A stretch of DNA of 64,000 nt, taken from NCBI RefSeq assembly GCF_003028855.1, contig NZ_CP028324.1:5394001-5458000 (forward strand), given 5' to 3'. The notes under the pieces were generated by a model that was not told where the DNA came from, searched no databases, and saw only the letters and a program-made list of their open reading frames with translations. The number at the start of each line of letters is the position of its first letter. Position 1 is the stretch's first letter. This document shows, in pieces, positions 49,166 through 58,058 of the stretch. The position numbers and the translations under genes are program-made. The stretch is from Pseudoduganella armeniaca (GTDB lineage Bacteria; Pseudomonadota; Gammaproteobacteria; Burkholderiales; Burkholderiaceae_D).

Positions 49166-51907
49166 TTAGAACTTGTAGTTCACGCCCAGCAGCACGGTGC
49201 GGCCGTATTTCTGGTATTCCAGTTGCTGGTTCTTCGAGCCGTTGTAGGTTTCGTAGGCCGCGTTGCGCAGGTTGTTCGCCTGCAGCACCACGCCGACGTT
49301 CTTCAGCGGACCGTCCTGGAACGTGTAGCCGACCTGGAAGTCCAGGATGTTCTCGCCGACCACGTAACGCAGCGAACGCTCGGCCGCGAAGTTGCCGATC
49401 TCGCCGACGAAGTCGGAGCGCTTGCGCTGCGACAGGCGGGTCTCGAAACCGTTCTTCTCGTAGTACACGGTCAGGTTGGTCACGCGCTTGGACAGGCCAG
49501 GCAGCGGGATGTTCTGGCCGATCGAGCCGTCCGGTTCCTGGATGGCGATATTGCTGTCGGTGTAGGTGCCGCTGGCCACGATGCCGAAGCCGTCCAGCAC
49601 TGGCGTCAGCATGTTCAACGGCAGGGAGCCGGACAGCTCGACGCCGCGCATCGTGCCGCCATTGCCGTTGTATGGCGCCTTGAAGTCGCCGAACACCGTG
49701 TTGGCCTTCGTGCCAGGCACGAAGGCGGAGAAGTCGTACGTGCGGGTCTGCGTGAAGATGTACGTGTCCAGCTTCTTGAAGAAGAACGCACCGGCCAGGT
49801 AGGCCTTCTTGCCGAAGTACTTCTCGTACGAGATGTCGAAGGCCTTGGCGCGCCACGGATCCAGCTCCGCATTGCCGCCCGATGCACCGGGCTTTAACGT
49901 GGTGTCGGAAACGCCGAAGTCCACGGCCGCACGCAGCTGGTCTACACGTGGGCGGGCGATCTGCTTGGCCAGCGCAACGCGCACGGTCTGGTCGTTCGGC
50001 AGGCCGAAGTTCAGGTTCACGCTCGGCAGGTAGTCGGTGTACGATTTGCCAGCGTGGATCGGCTGCACCTGCGAACCAGCGGGCAATGCACCATTGAAGT
50101 AGTTCGAGTCGGAGCCCTGCTTGGTGTGTTGGATCTGCACGCCCGCGTTACCGCGCAGCGAGATGTCACCGAATTCATGCTCGATGTTCGCCTTGGCGAA
50201 GGCGGTCGAGATCTTTTCCTGCACCGACCAGGTCTTCAGGATCACGTTGCCGCTGGTGGCGCTCGGGTTGAAGGACATGTACTTCGCCAGTACGGCCGGG
50301 ACATTCCATGCCGGCAGGTTGCCGATGCCGGCAAAGCCCAGATCCACGGTGCCGTACACCAGCGACGGATCGATCGTCGTCGGATTGCCGTTCAGCGTCA
50401 GGCCGCCTTCAGGCTGGCTCTTGTCCTTGCTGCGATCGCTGTAATTGACGCCGATGTCGAAGCCGGAGAACCAGTTTTCCAGCGCGGCGGGCGCCTGGAA
50501 ATTGGCGGCCAGCTTGACGCTCTTCAGCTCATCCTCGACGTACGGCACCTTGCCATAGCCGGAACCATAGATCGTATTCTTCAGGTACAGGTTCGACACG
50601 TTGCTATAGTCGCTGCGGCCTGGGGCCATCGTCGGGAAGGCACCTGTGTTAAAGGCGAGATTCACGTTGTCGAGGTACTGCGAGCTGTTGACGGCGCCCA
50701 GCTGCAGGTTGTTCTCGATCGAGAGTTCATCGCGCTTGGCCTTCGACCAGCTCAGGTCCGCCACCAGCTTGACGCCGGCCAGGCGCAGTTCGTTGTTCCA
50801 GCCCAGCGCGCGGATGTCGTCGCGGCGGTCGGTGTACATGCCGCGCACCAGCGGATAGACGTTGTTCGCGGTGGCGCTGCCGATCGCGTTGCCGTTCTTC
50901 GTCACGTTGGTGAACAGCAGGCCCGGTTGCAGGTTGCCGTTCCAGCCGCCCAGCGGAATCTCGAACTGGTTGGCCGTGTCCTCGTGCTTGAAGATCGAGG
51001 CGTAGAAGTCCACGGTGCTGGTGAACTGCTTGGTCGGACGGTATTCGACCACGCCCATCAGGCCATCGCGGCGGTTGTAGCCGGTGCGCGAGAGCGCCTT
51101 GATGCCGTCGGTCGTCGTGGTGCCTGCCGGCAGGCCAGGGCGCGATTCGGTCTTCCACGGTTCGTAGATACCGGTTTCCTGCGCCAGCACCGGCGATTCC
51201 AGATGCGCGTAGCCGATGGCGAAGCCCAGCGTGCGGTTCAGGAACTGATCGATGTAGCTGACGGAGAAGCGGTTGCCCAGCGACTTCGTGTTGGCCATGC
51301 TGCCCAGCGAGTTGGCTTCGCCGCGCGCATTCAGCGCCACGGTACGCTTGCCGAAGTTCAGCGGACGCACGGTCTGCAGGTCGATCGTGCCGGACAGGCC
51401 CTGACCGATCAGGCCCGCGTCCGGCGTCTTGTAGATGGTCACGCCGGACAGCAGCTCGGACGGATACTGGTCGAACTCGACACTGCGGTTGTCGCCGGTG
51501 GAAACCTGCTCGCGGCCGTTCAGCAAGGTGGTGGCGAAGTCGGGCGACAGGCCGCGCACCGAGATCACCTGGGCACGGCCGGCGACGCGCTGGGCGGCCA
51601 GGCCTGGCAGGCGGGCGATGGATTCGGCGATCGAGACGTCCGGCAGCTTGCCGATGTCTTCGGCGGAGATGGCCTCGACGATGGAGGTGGCGTCCTTCTT
51701 GACGGAGATCGCATCCTCGATACCGCGGCGGATACCCGTCACGGTCACGGTGGTCATGGGGGCCGGCGCAGCGTCGGCCTGTGTAGTCTGTGCTTGCTGT
51801 GCAAAAGCCGGATTGGCCAGCGCAGCCACGAAGAGCGCGCAGCCGGCGGCCACAGGGCTCAGTTGCAGGGCTGTGCGCGTGCTGCGCTCAGGCGCGAAGA
51901 ATTTCAT
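49166..51907 (-). CDS. TonB-dependent receptor, probable maltodextrin receptor
   Basis: 913 residues; start ATG at 51907 with GAGGGGA upstream rather than the TTG one codon earlier. Signal peptide ends at AFAQQ. TonB-box-like MTTVTVTG, plug domain (about residues 60-175: VVEAISAEDIGKLPDVSIAE-type segment, SVRGLSPDFATTLLNGREQV), then a 22-strand-type barrel ending with aromatic QKYGRTVLLGVNYKF. It belongs to the Xanthomonas/Caulobacter TonB receptor group (TIGR01782, by recollection), of which Caulobacter MalA imports maltodextrins. The gene is divergent from two alpha-glucan hydrolases, and three HexR-like boxes lie in between. Confidence 0.93.
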   Translation of the reverse strand: MKFFAPERSTRTALQLSPVAAGCALFVAALANPAFAQQAQTTQADAAPAPMTTVTVTGIRRGIEDAISVKKDATSIVEAISAEDIGKLPDVSIAESIARLPGLAAQRVAGRAQVISVRGLSPDFATTLLNGREQVSTGDNRSVEFDQYPSELLSGVTIYKTPDAGLIGQGLSGTIDLQTVRPLNFGKRTVALNARGEANSLGSMANTKSLGNRFSVSYIDQFLNRTLGFAIGYAHLESPVLAQETGIYEPWKTESRPGLPAGTTTTDGIKALSRTGYNRRDGLMGVVEYRPTKQFTSTVDFYASIFKHEDTANQFEIPLGGWNGNLQPGLLFTNVTKNGNAIGSATANNVYPLVRGMYTDRRDDIRALGWNNELRLAGVKLVADLSWSKAKRDELSIENNLQLGAVNSSQYLDNVNLAFNTGAFPTMAPGRSDYSNVSNLYLKNTIYGSGYGKVPYVEDELKSVKLAANFQAPAALENWFSGFDIGVNYSDRSKDKSQPEGGLTLNGNPTTIDPSLVYGTVDLGFAGIGNLPAWNVPAVLAKYMSFNPSATSGNVILKTWSVQEKISTAFAKANIEHEFGDISLRGNAGVQIQHTKQGSDSNYFNGALPAGSQVQPIHAGKSYTDYLPSVNLNFGLPNDQTVRVALAKQIARPRVDQLRAAVDFGVSDTTLKPGASGGNAELDPWRAKAFDISYEKYFGKKAYLAGAFFFKKLDTYIFTQTRTYDFSAFVPGTKANTVFGDFKAPYNGNGGTMRGVELSGSLPLNMLTPVLDGFGIVASGTYTDSNIAIQEPDGSIGQNIPLPGLSKRVTNLTVYYEKNGFETRLSQRKRSDFVGEIGNFAAERSLRYVVGENILDFQVGYTFQDGPLKNVGVVLQANNLRNAAYETYNGSKNQQLEYQKYGRTVLLGVNYKF

Positions 51908-52037
51908 CAAAGTCCCCTCACTAAACTAACGAATTTTTCCCGCACCAGCCGCGCATGGGCTTGAAGGCGATGGCCTAACTGAACTACACGGGAATCCAAG
52001 GTATGCGGCCGCTCTTTTAGACGTCCTGCAAGAATTT

Positions 52038-52052
52038 TGTACTAAAACTAGA
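52038..52052. promoter_or_regulatory. HexR-like box, weak, nearest to the TonB receptor
   Basis: TGTAC-TAAAA-CTAGA, two mismatches, 131 bp before the receptor start. Confidence 0.35.
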
Positions 52053-52168
52053 TTGGGTGTCAATTAAAGTTCTGTCGGGACACGTGCATTTATCCTTGTC
52101 TCCAGGGCATTGGAGGCCGATAGCGTCACGGTCGTTGTATTTCGGGTACAGACCGCGCAGCATTTCGA

Positions 52169-52183
52169 TGTAGGGCAACTACA
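52169..52183. promoter_or_regulatory. HexR-like box, perfect half-sites, middle of the divergent gap
   Basis: TGTAG-GGCAA-CTACA. It lies in the middle of the 483-bp divergent gap between the TonB receptor and the GH13 gene. Apart from this and the boxes on either side the gap is AT-rich and shows no gene. Confidence 0.5.
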
Positions 52184-52356
52184 AATTTATGCGTTTGAAT
52201 CCCTATTTTTCCACGTATTTGTAGGAAATCTGAAAAAACTCGGTGCTGGCTGTATTTCGACTACCTGGTTTTTCCGTATGTCATCAGCTCGTTTGATCAT
52301 CCCTCGCAAGCATAGTATTCTTGCCGAAAAACAGCCTGGATAAGGCGACAACAAAC

Positions 52357-52371
52357 TGTAGTCCCGCTACT
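52357..52371. promoter_or_regulatory. HexR-like box next to the GH13 start
   Basis: TGTAG-TCCCG-CTACT, one mismatch, 20 bp before the SusA-like GH13 start. Confidence 0.45.
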
Positions 52372-52390
52372 TCCCTGGAGGAGACGTCCC

Positions 52391-54262
52391 ATGAAGCGCA
52401 TCGCCGCCCTGGCCCTGCTGGCCAGCGCTTGCACGCTGGCGCCGGCCGCGTCCTATCGCATCGATCATGTCGAACCGGCGTTCTGGTGGACCGGCATGCA
52501 GCACAAGACCCTGCAATTGCTGGTGCACGGGCCGGCCCTCGCCGAGCTGCGGCCCGCCCTGGACTATCCGGGTGTGCGCGTCGCGGCCGTGACCCGCCTG
52601 GCCAGCCCAAACTACCTGTTCATCGACCTCGCCATCGACGACAGCGCCCGTCCCGGCAGCTTCGACATCGCATTCACAGCGGCCGGCACGACACGCCCGG
52701 CGCTGCGCCAGCGCTATGAACTGCGAGCCCGCGCGCCCGGTTCGGCGCAGCGCCAGGGCTTCGGCCCGGCCGACGTCATCTACCAGGTCATGCCGGACCG
52801 CTTCGCCAACGGCGATCCTGCCAACGACAGCGTGGCCGGCATGGCCGACAAGGTGGACCGCGTCAACGGCGGCGGACGCCATGGCGGCGACCTGGCCGGC
52901 ATGACGGCCCATCTCGATTACGTGGCCGCGCTGGGCTTTACGCAAATCTGGCCGACGCCGCTGGTCGAGAACGACATGCCGGCGTTCACTTACCACGGCT
53001 ACGCGGCGACGGACTTCTACCGCATCGACCGCCGCTACGGCAGCAACGAGGACTACCGCCGCTTCGTGCAAGCGGCGCGGGAACGTGGCATCGGCGTGAT
53101 CCAGGACGTGGTGCTGAACCATATCGGCAGCCGGCACTGGTGGATGCAGGACCTGCCGGCGCCGGACTGGATCGGCTACCAGGGCAAGCCGGTACTCACG
53201 GCGCACCACCGCACCGCGACGATGGACCCATACGGCAGCCGCGCCGACGCGCGCAATTTCACCGAGGGCTGGTTCGCCACCGCGATGCCGGACCTGAACC
53301 AGGCCAATCCCCTCCTCGCCAACTACCTGATCCAGAACGCGATCTGGTGGATCGAGTACGCAGGGCTGTCCGGCCTGCGCGTCGACACCTACGGTTACTC
53401 CAACCCGGACTTCCTGACCGAGTGGTCGCGCCGCCTGATGGCCGAATACCCGCGCCTGAACCTCGTCGGAGAGGAATGGAGCACCCGGGTGCCCGTGGTA
53501 GCGCGCTGGCAGCGCGGCAAGCGGAACTTCGACGGCTACGTTTCGCACATGCCGTCCATGATGGACTTCCCCCTCAACGACGCGCTGCGCAAGGGCCTGG
53601 CCAGCGCGGCCGCAAACAACCATGACGGCGGCTTCAGCCTGACCGACCTGTACGAAACGCTGTCGCTCGACTATCTGTATCCGGACCCGAGCAGCCTGGT
53701 GCTGTTCGAGGGTAACCACGACCTGCCGCGCGCCTTCAGCATACTGCACGAGGACGTGGCGTTGTGGCGCATGGCGATGACCTACGTGCTGACGGCGCCG
53801 CGCATCCCGCAGCTGTACTACGGCAGTGAAATCCTGATGACCAGCACGACCCAAGGGCGCGACGACGCCTCGTACCGGCGCGACTTCCCTGGCGGCTGGC
53901 CGGGCGACACCGTCAACGCGTTTACCGGCGCCGGCCTGGCGCCGGCCCAGCGCGAGGCGCAGGCCTGGCTGAAGAAACTGCTCAACTGGCGCAAGAATGC
54001 CAGCGTCATCCACCACGGCCGCACGCTGCATTTCGGCCCGGAGCACAACACCTATATCTACTTCCGCCACGGCGGCCAGGCCAAGGTGATGGTCGCCCTG
54101 AACAAGAACGCCGCCGCCACGACCCTGCCGCTGGCCCGCTTCGGCGAGATGCTGGCCGGGATCAAGCGGGGCCGCGACGTCGCCAGCGGCGCCGTGTTCG
54201 ACCTGGCGCAGGACACCGTCACGCTGCCGGCCCGCAGCGCACTCATATTGGAGCTCGAATGA
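52391..54262 (+). CDS. Secreted GH13 neopullulanase/cyclomaltodextrinase-like enzyme (SusA-like)
   Basis: 623 residues. Signal peptide MKRIAALALLASACTLAPAA (contains a Cys but no clear lipobox). An N-terminal beta domain typical of cyclomaltodextrinases (VEPAFWWTGMQHKTLQLLVH) leads to the barrel: VIYQVMPDRFANGD, GGDLAGMTAHLDYVAALGF, nucleophile Asp in GLRVDTYGYS (about residue 332), Glu in LVGEEWST (about 360) and Asp in EGNHDLPRAF (about 442). It cuts maltodextrins, cyclodextrins or pullulan in the periplasm. CTGGAGGAG precedes the start, and the next gene overlaps its stop by 4 bp. Confidence 0.92.
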   Translation: MKRIAALALLASACTLAPAASYRIDHVEPAFWWTGMQHKTLQLLVHGPALAELRPALDYPGVRVAAVTRLASPNYLFIDLAIDDSARPGSFDIAFTAAGTTRPALRQRYELRARAPGSAQRQGFGPADVIYQVMPDRFANGDPANDSVAGMADKVDRVNGGGRHGGDLAGMTAHLDYVAALGFTQIWPTPLVENDMPAFTYHGYAATDFYRIDRRYGSNEDYRRFVQAARERGIGVIQDVVLNHIGSRHWWMQDLPAPDWIGYQGKPVLTAHHRTATMDPYGSRADARNFTEGWFATAMPDLNQANPLLANYLIQNAIWWIEYAGLSGLRVDTYGYSNPDFLTEWSRRLMAEYPRLNLVGEEWSTRVPVVARWQRGKRNFDGYVSHMPSMMDFPLNDALRKGLASAAANNHDGGFSLTDLYETLSLDYLYPDPSSLVLFEGNHDLPRAFSILHEDVALWRMAMTYVLTAPRIPQLYYGSEILMTSTTQGRDDASYRRDFPGGWPGDTVNAFTGAGLAPAQREAQAWLKKLLNWRKNASVIHHGRTLHFGPEHNTYIYFRHGGQAKVMVALNKNAAATTLPLARFGEMLAGIKRGRDVASGAVFDLAQDTVTLPARSALILELE

Positions 54263-57200
54263 TGCAACGCACCCCGATCGCCGCCGCCCTGCTGGCGCTG
54301 GCGGCCATCAGCACTTCGCAGGCGGCGGAACAGATTGTCGCCTGGGGCAGCTGGGGCAAGCAGGTCAGCGTTCGTTTCAGCAGCGCCGGCGACGACGCGC
54401 AACGCAGCTATACCCAAACGACGGACCTGCCGATGCGCCCGGGCGATGCGCAGGAAGTGCGCTACGCGGAGCGGGCCGACCTGCCGCGCGTGCGCAGCGG
54501 CAACCTGGCCTTTGACGCGCTGTTCGCGCTGGCCGGCGCGGAAATGAAGCAGAACGCCGTATCGGTCATCCGCGACGACAGCTACAACGGCGGCCAGCCG
54601 GTCCCCTGCGCGTGCTTCGAGACGGGCGAGAAATGGCATTACGTGTGGACGCGCGACCTCTCGTATGCGGCCGACCTGGGCCTGGCCCTGCTCGATCCGG
54701 AGCGGGTGCGAGATTCGCTGCTGTTCAAGCTGTCCGGCTACCGGCCCGGCGTGACGAAGCCCGCGCAGGCGGCCGGCACCGCCGACGGCCTGCAGATCGT
54801 GCAGGACACTGGCAGCGGCGGCAGCTGGCCCGTGAGTACCGACCGCGTCACCTGGGCCTTTGGCGCGGACGCCGTCCTGAAAACGCTGGCCCCGGCGCAG
54901 CGCGCCGCATTCGCCGCCACCGCCCTGAAGGCGCTGGCCAACACGATCGAGAACGACCGCATCGCCGCGTTCGACCCGGCCGTGGGCCTGTACCACGGCG
55001 AGCAGTCCTTCCTCGACTGGCGCGAACAGACCTATGCGGCCTGGATACCGGCCAACCTGCCGCACATGGCGACGGCGCAGGCGCTGTCCACCAACGCGGC
55101 GCATTACCAGGCCCTGACGCTGGCGGCACGGCTCGCGCGTGAGGCCGGCGCGACTGCCGACGCGCAGCGCTGGGAAGGCTGGGCGGCGCAATTGAAGGAC
55201 GCCATCAACGCGCGTTTCTGGCTGCCGCAAGCCGGCATGTACAGCAGCCTGACGGCCGGCCACTTCGACGGCGCCCCGCTGCACAAGTTCGACTGGCTGG
55301 GCCAGGCGCTGGCCATCGTCACCGGCATCGCCGACCCGGAACAGGCGCGCAGCATCCTGGCGCATTACCCGCACGGCCCGATGGGCGCACCCGTGATCTG
55401 GCCGCAGCAGCCGGACCAGCCGATCTACCACAACCGCGCAATCTGGCCGTTCGTCACGGCCTACGGCCTGCATGCGGCCATCGCCAATTCCAACGTGGCC
55501 GTCGCCGATGCGGCGTACGAGACGCTGTTCCGCGGCGCCGCCGTCAGCGGCTCGAATATGGAAAACCTGGAATGGCTGTCCGGCCAGCCGCTGCTGCGCG
55601 ATCCGGCCCGGCCGCAGCTGGAGGGACCGGTGGTCAATTCGCGCCGCCAGCTGTGGTCCGTCGGCGGCTACCTGGGCGCCGTCATCTCGGGCGTGTTCGG
55701 CATCGATGCCACGCACGAAGGACTGGTCGTGCGCCCGTTCATCACGGCCCGCCTGCGCGGCGACACGTTCCAGGGCAGCGACAGCGTGACCTTGTCCAAC
55801 CTGGTCGTGCGCGGCAAGCGCCTGAGCGTGCGCATCGCGCTGCCGCCGCCGGCCCAGGTGGACGGCTACTACGCCGTGGCCGCCATCACGGTGAATGGCA
55901 AGCCGGCCAGCTTCCCCGCCAAATGGGACGAGTTGCCGGCCGAGGCCAGCATCGCCGTCACGCTGGGCGAACTGCAGCCGGGCCGGCAGGAGATCACGCG
56001 CGTGACCGCGGCGCCGCTGGCGGCGGACAGCCGGGTGACGGCGCCGCCCGACCCCACCATCGCGAGCCTGCGCCGCGCCCACGGCGGTGCCGTGCTGACC
56101 ATCGGCGGCGCGCTGCCCGCGGGCGTCGCGTTCAACGTCTGGCGCGATGGCAAGGCCGTGGCAACGAAGCTCACGCGACGCAGCTGGACCGATCCGAAGC
56201 CCGGCGCGGGCGCGTGCTATGCCGTCGAAGCGACCCACCTGGCGACAGGCCTGCGCAGCCACCACAGCACGCCGGCCTGCCTGGGCGAGACCGATGCGAT
56301 CGTCATCGAACGCGCCGCGCCCGATTGGGGCAAACCGGACGAGCGGCTGACCGTCGACGACATCGCCGTTGCAAAGGCCGGCACCTACCAGGTGCAGGTA
56401 CGCTACCGCAACAACGCCAACCGCATCAACCTGGGCGTCAGCGGCGGCGTGAAATGGCTGCGCGTGGCCGATGCGCACGGCAAGCTCGTGGCCGAAGGCG
56501 TCGTGCAGCTGCCGCACACGCCGCCCGGCCAGGCGCTGTATTCGACGCCGCTGGCGGCACGGCTGCAGCCGGGGCGCTACCGTGTGGAGCTGTCCGATTT
56601 CCAAAACATGAGCTACCTGCAGTCGAATGCCACGTTCGCGGACGCGGGCGGCGCGGCCGGGCCGTCGAACCGCTTCGACGTGCTGGGCCTGCGCCTGTTG
56701 CCCACGACCGCCAGCCCGCTGGCCCCGGTGGCGCGCGGCACGCTGGAGCTGATCGACAAGGTGCGCTCGCCGCAGCTGGACAACGAGCGCACGCTGCGCG
56801 TCTGGCTGCCACCCGGCTACGCGGCCAATCCCGGCAAGCGCTATCCGGTGCTGTACATGCACGACGGCCAGAACCTGTTCGACCCGAAAACGGCCTACAG
56901 CACCGAATGGCATCTGGACGAAGTGGCCGACCGGCTGGCCGCCAGCGGCGCGATGCGCGAGATCATCGTGGTCGGCATCGACAACACGCCCGACCGCATC
57001 GCCGAATACACCGAGTGCTGCGACGCGCGCTGGGGCGGCGGCAAGGTCGACGGCTACGCCGCCTTCGTCGCCGACACGGTCAAACCGCTGATCGACGCGC
57101 GCTACCGCACCCTGCCCGGGCGCGAGCACACGGCCGTGATGGGCTCGTCGATGGGCGGCATCGTCTCCGTCGCGATCGCGCAGCGCTATCCGCGCCTGTT

Positions 57201-57477
57201 CGGCATGGCCGGCACCATGTCCGGCTCGTTCTGGTGGAATAACGGTGCGCTGATCGACGCAACGCCAGCCGGTTTGCCGGTGCGCTTCTACATCGATGCC
57301 GGTACCGCGATGGATGGCGTCGAGTTCACGCGTTCGTTCCACGGCGCGCTGCTCGCGCGCGGCTACCGCGACGGCAAGGACCTGCTGTATCACGAGGACG
57401 TGGGCGGGGTGCACAACGAGCGCGATTGGGCCAGCCGGGTGCATCGGGCGCTGGTGTGGTTCTTCCCGGCCAAGTAG
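54259..57477 (+). CDS. Secreted six-hairpin glycosidase fused to an esterase domain
   Basis: 1072 residues in three parts. Signal peptide MMQRTPIAAALLALAAISTS. Residues about 60-560 look like an (alpha/alpha)6 glycosidase: EKWHYVWTRDLSYAADLGLA, GGSWPVSTDRVTWAFGADAV, NMENLEWLSG and NSRRQLWSVGGYLGAVISG; the closest known types are GH15/GH63/GDE_C-like, family uncertain. Residues about 570-825 are Ig- and CBM-like beta modules. Residues about 830-1072 are an EsteraseD-like alpha/beta hydrolase: RVWLPPGYAANPGKRYPVLY, catalytic Ser in MGSSMGGIVSV (about 962), His in VHNERDW (about 1050). ATGA overlap with the preceding GH13 gene indicates coupling. The fusion suggests hydrolysis of glycan and acyl bonds on one substrate, inference only. 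Confidence 0.85.
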   Translation: MMQRTPIAAALLALAAISTSQAAEQIVAWGSWGKQVSVRFSSAGDDAQRSYTQTTDLPMRPGDAQEVRYAERADLPRVRSGNLAFDALFALAGAEMKQNAVSVIRDDSYNGGQPVPCACFETGEKWHYVWTRDLSYAADLGLALLDPERVRDSLLFKLSGYRPGVTKPAQAAGTADGLQIVQDTGSGGSWPVSTDRVTWAFGADAVLKTLAPAQRAAFAATALKALANTIENDRIAAFDPAVGLYHGEQSFLDWREQTYAAWIPANLPHMATAQALSTNAAHYQALTLAARLAREAGATADAQRWEGWAAQLKDAINARFWLPQAGMYSSLTAGHFDGAPLHKFDWLGQALAIVTGIADPEQARSILAHYPHGPMGAPVIWPQQPDQPIYHNRAIWPFVTAYGLHAAIANSNVAVADAAYETLFRGAAVSGSNMENLEWLSGQPLLRDPARPQLEGPVVNSRRQLWSVGGYLGAVISGVFGIDATHEGLVVRPFITARLRGDTFQGSDSVTLSNLVVRGKRLSVRIALPPPAQVDGYYAVAAITVNGKPASFPAKWDELPAEASIAVTLGELQPGRQEITRVTAAPLAADSRVTAPPDPTIASLRRAHGGAVLTIGGALPAGVAFNVWRDGKAVATKLTRRSWTDPKPGAGACYAVEATHLATGLRSHHSTPACLGETDAIVIERAAPDWGKPDERLTVDDIAVAKAGTYQVQVRYRNNANRINLGVSGGVKWLRVADAHGKLVAEGVVQLPHTPPGQALYSTPLAARLQPGRYRVELSDFQNMSYLQSNATFADAGGAAGPSNRFDVLGLRLLPTTASPLAPVARGTLELIDKVRSPQLDNERTLRVWLPPGYAANPGKRYPVLYMHDGQNLFDPKTAYSTEWHLDEVADRLAASGAMREIIVVGIDNTPDRIAEYTECCDARWGGGKVDGYAAFVADTVKPLIDARYRTLPGREHTAVMGSSMGGIVSVAIAQRYPRLFGMAGTMSGSFWWNNGALIDATPAGLPVRFYIDAGTAMDGVEFTRSFHGALLARGYRDGKDLLYHEDVGGVHNERDWASRVHRALVWFFPAK

Positions 57478-57485
57478 AAACCCAT

Positions 57486-57538
57486 GGTGACAAGCACCTA
57501 TCTTCAGGTCGAAGACCTGAAGATAGGTGCTTGTCACC
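57486..57538. repeat. 25-bp-arm perfect hairpin (member D)
   Basis: Perfect 25-bp stem with loop GAA; left arm begins GGTGACAAGCACCTATC and ends TTCAGGTC. Left flank ACCCAT, right flank CGGCG. It sits between two convergent stop codons, 9 and 8 bp away. Confidence 0.87.
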
Positions 57539-57545
57539 GGCGGGT

Positions 57546-58058
57546 TTATACGAAGCCGATGCGGTAGACGTTGGTCAAGCGGGTCTCCTCGCCCAGCCGC
57601 GTCAGTTCCACGAACTGCAACCCCAGCTTGCGCAGCATCGCATTCGACGGGCCGTTCTCCGGCGACGTGATGCCGTACAGCTGCGGCAGGCGCAGTGTGT
57701 CGCGCGCGTGCGCCAGCACCGCGGCGGCGGCCTCGTAAGCGTAACCCTGGCCCCAGTAGGCCGGGCGCAGGGCGTAGCCGATGTCCGTGTCGGGCAGCGT
57801 GTCGCGCCGGATCAGGCCACACAGGCCCATCGGCACGCCATCGGCGCGGCGCTGCACCAGGTACAGCGAATAACCCAAGCGGCGCTGCAGTTGCATCGGG
57901 CCGGCCAGGATGTGGGCGCGCGCGTCGTCCAGCGTGCGCACGCCCTTGTCGCCGATGTGCTCGAGCCACGATGGCTCGTTGACCAGCTCCAGGTAGAACG
58001 GCGCGTCCTCCGTGTCCAGCGTGCGCAGCACCAGGCGCGGTGTCTCCAGCACGATCAT
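57546..58058 (-). CDS. GNAT N-acetyltransferase (RimJ/RimL type)
   Basis: 170 residues: LETPRLVLRTLDTEDAPFYL opening, the acetyl-CoA pyrophosphate loop in RPAYWGQGYAYEAAAAV, and NGPSNAMLRKLGLQFV, as in Acetyltransf_3 enzymes. Its start codon overlaps the codA stop (ATGA), so it is coupled to it. The substrate is unknown. Confidence 0.9.
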   Translation of the reverse strand: MIVLETPRLVLRTLDTEDAPFYLELVNEPSWLEHIGDKGVRTLDDARAHILAGPMQLQRRLGYSLYLVQRRADGVPMGLCGLIRRDTLPDTDIGYALRPAYWGQGYAYEAAAAVLAHARDTLRLPQLYGITSPENGPSNAMLRKLGLQFVELTRLGEETRLTNVYRIGFV

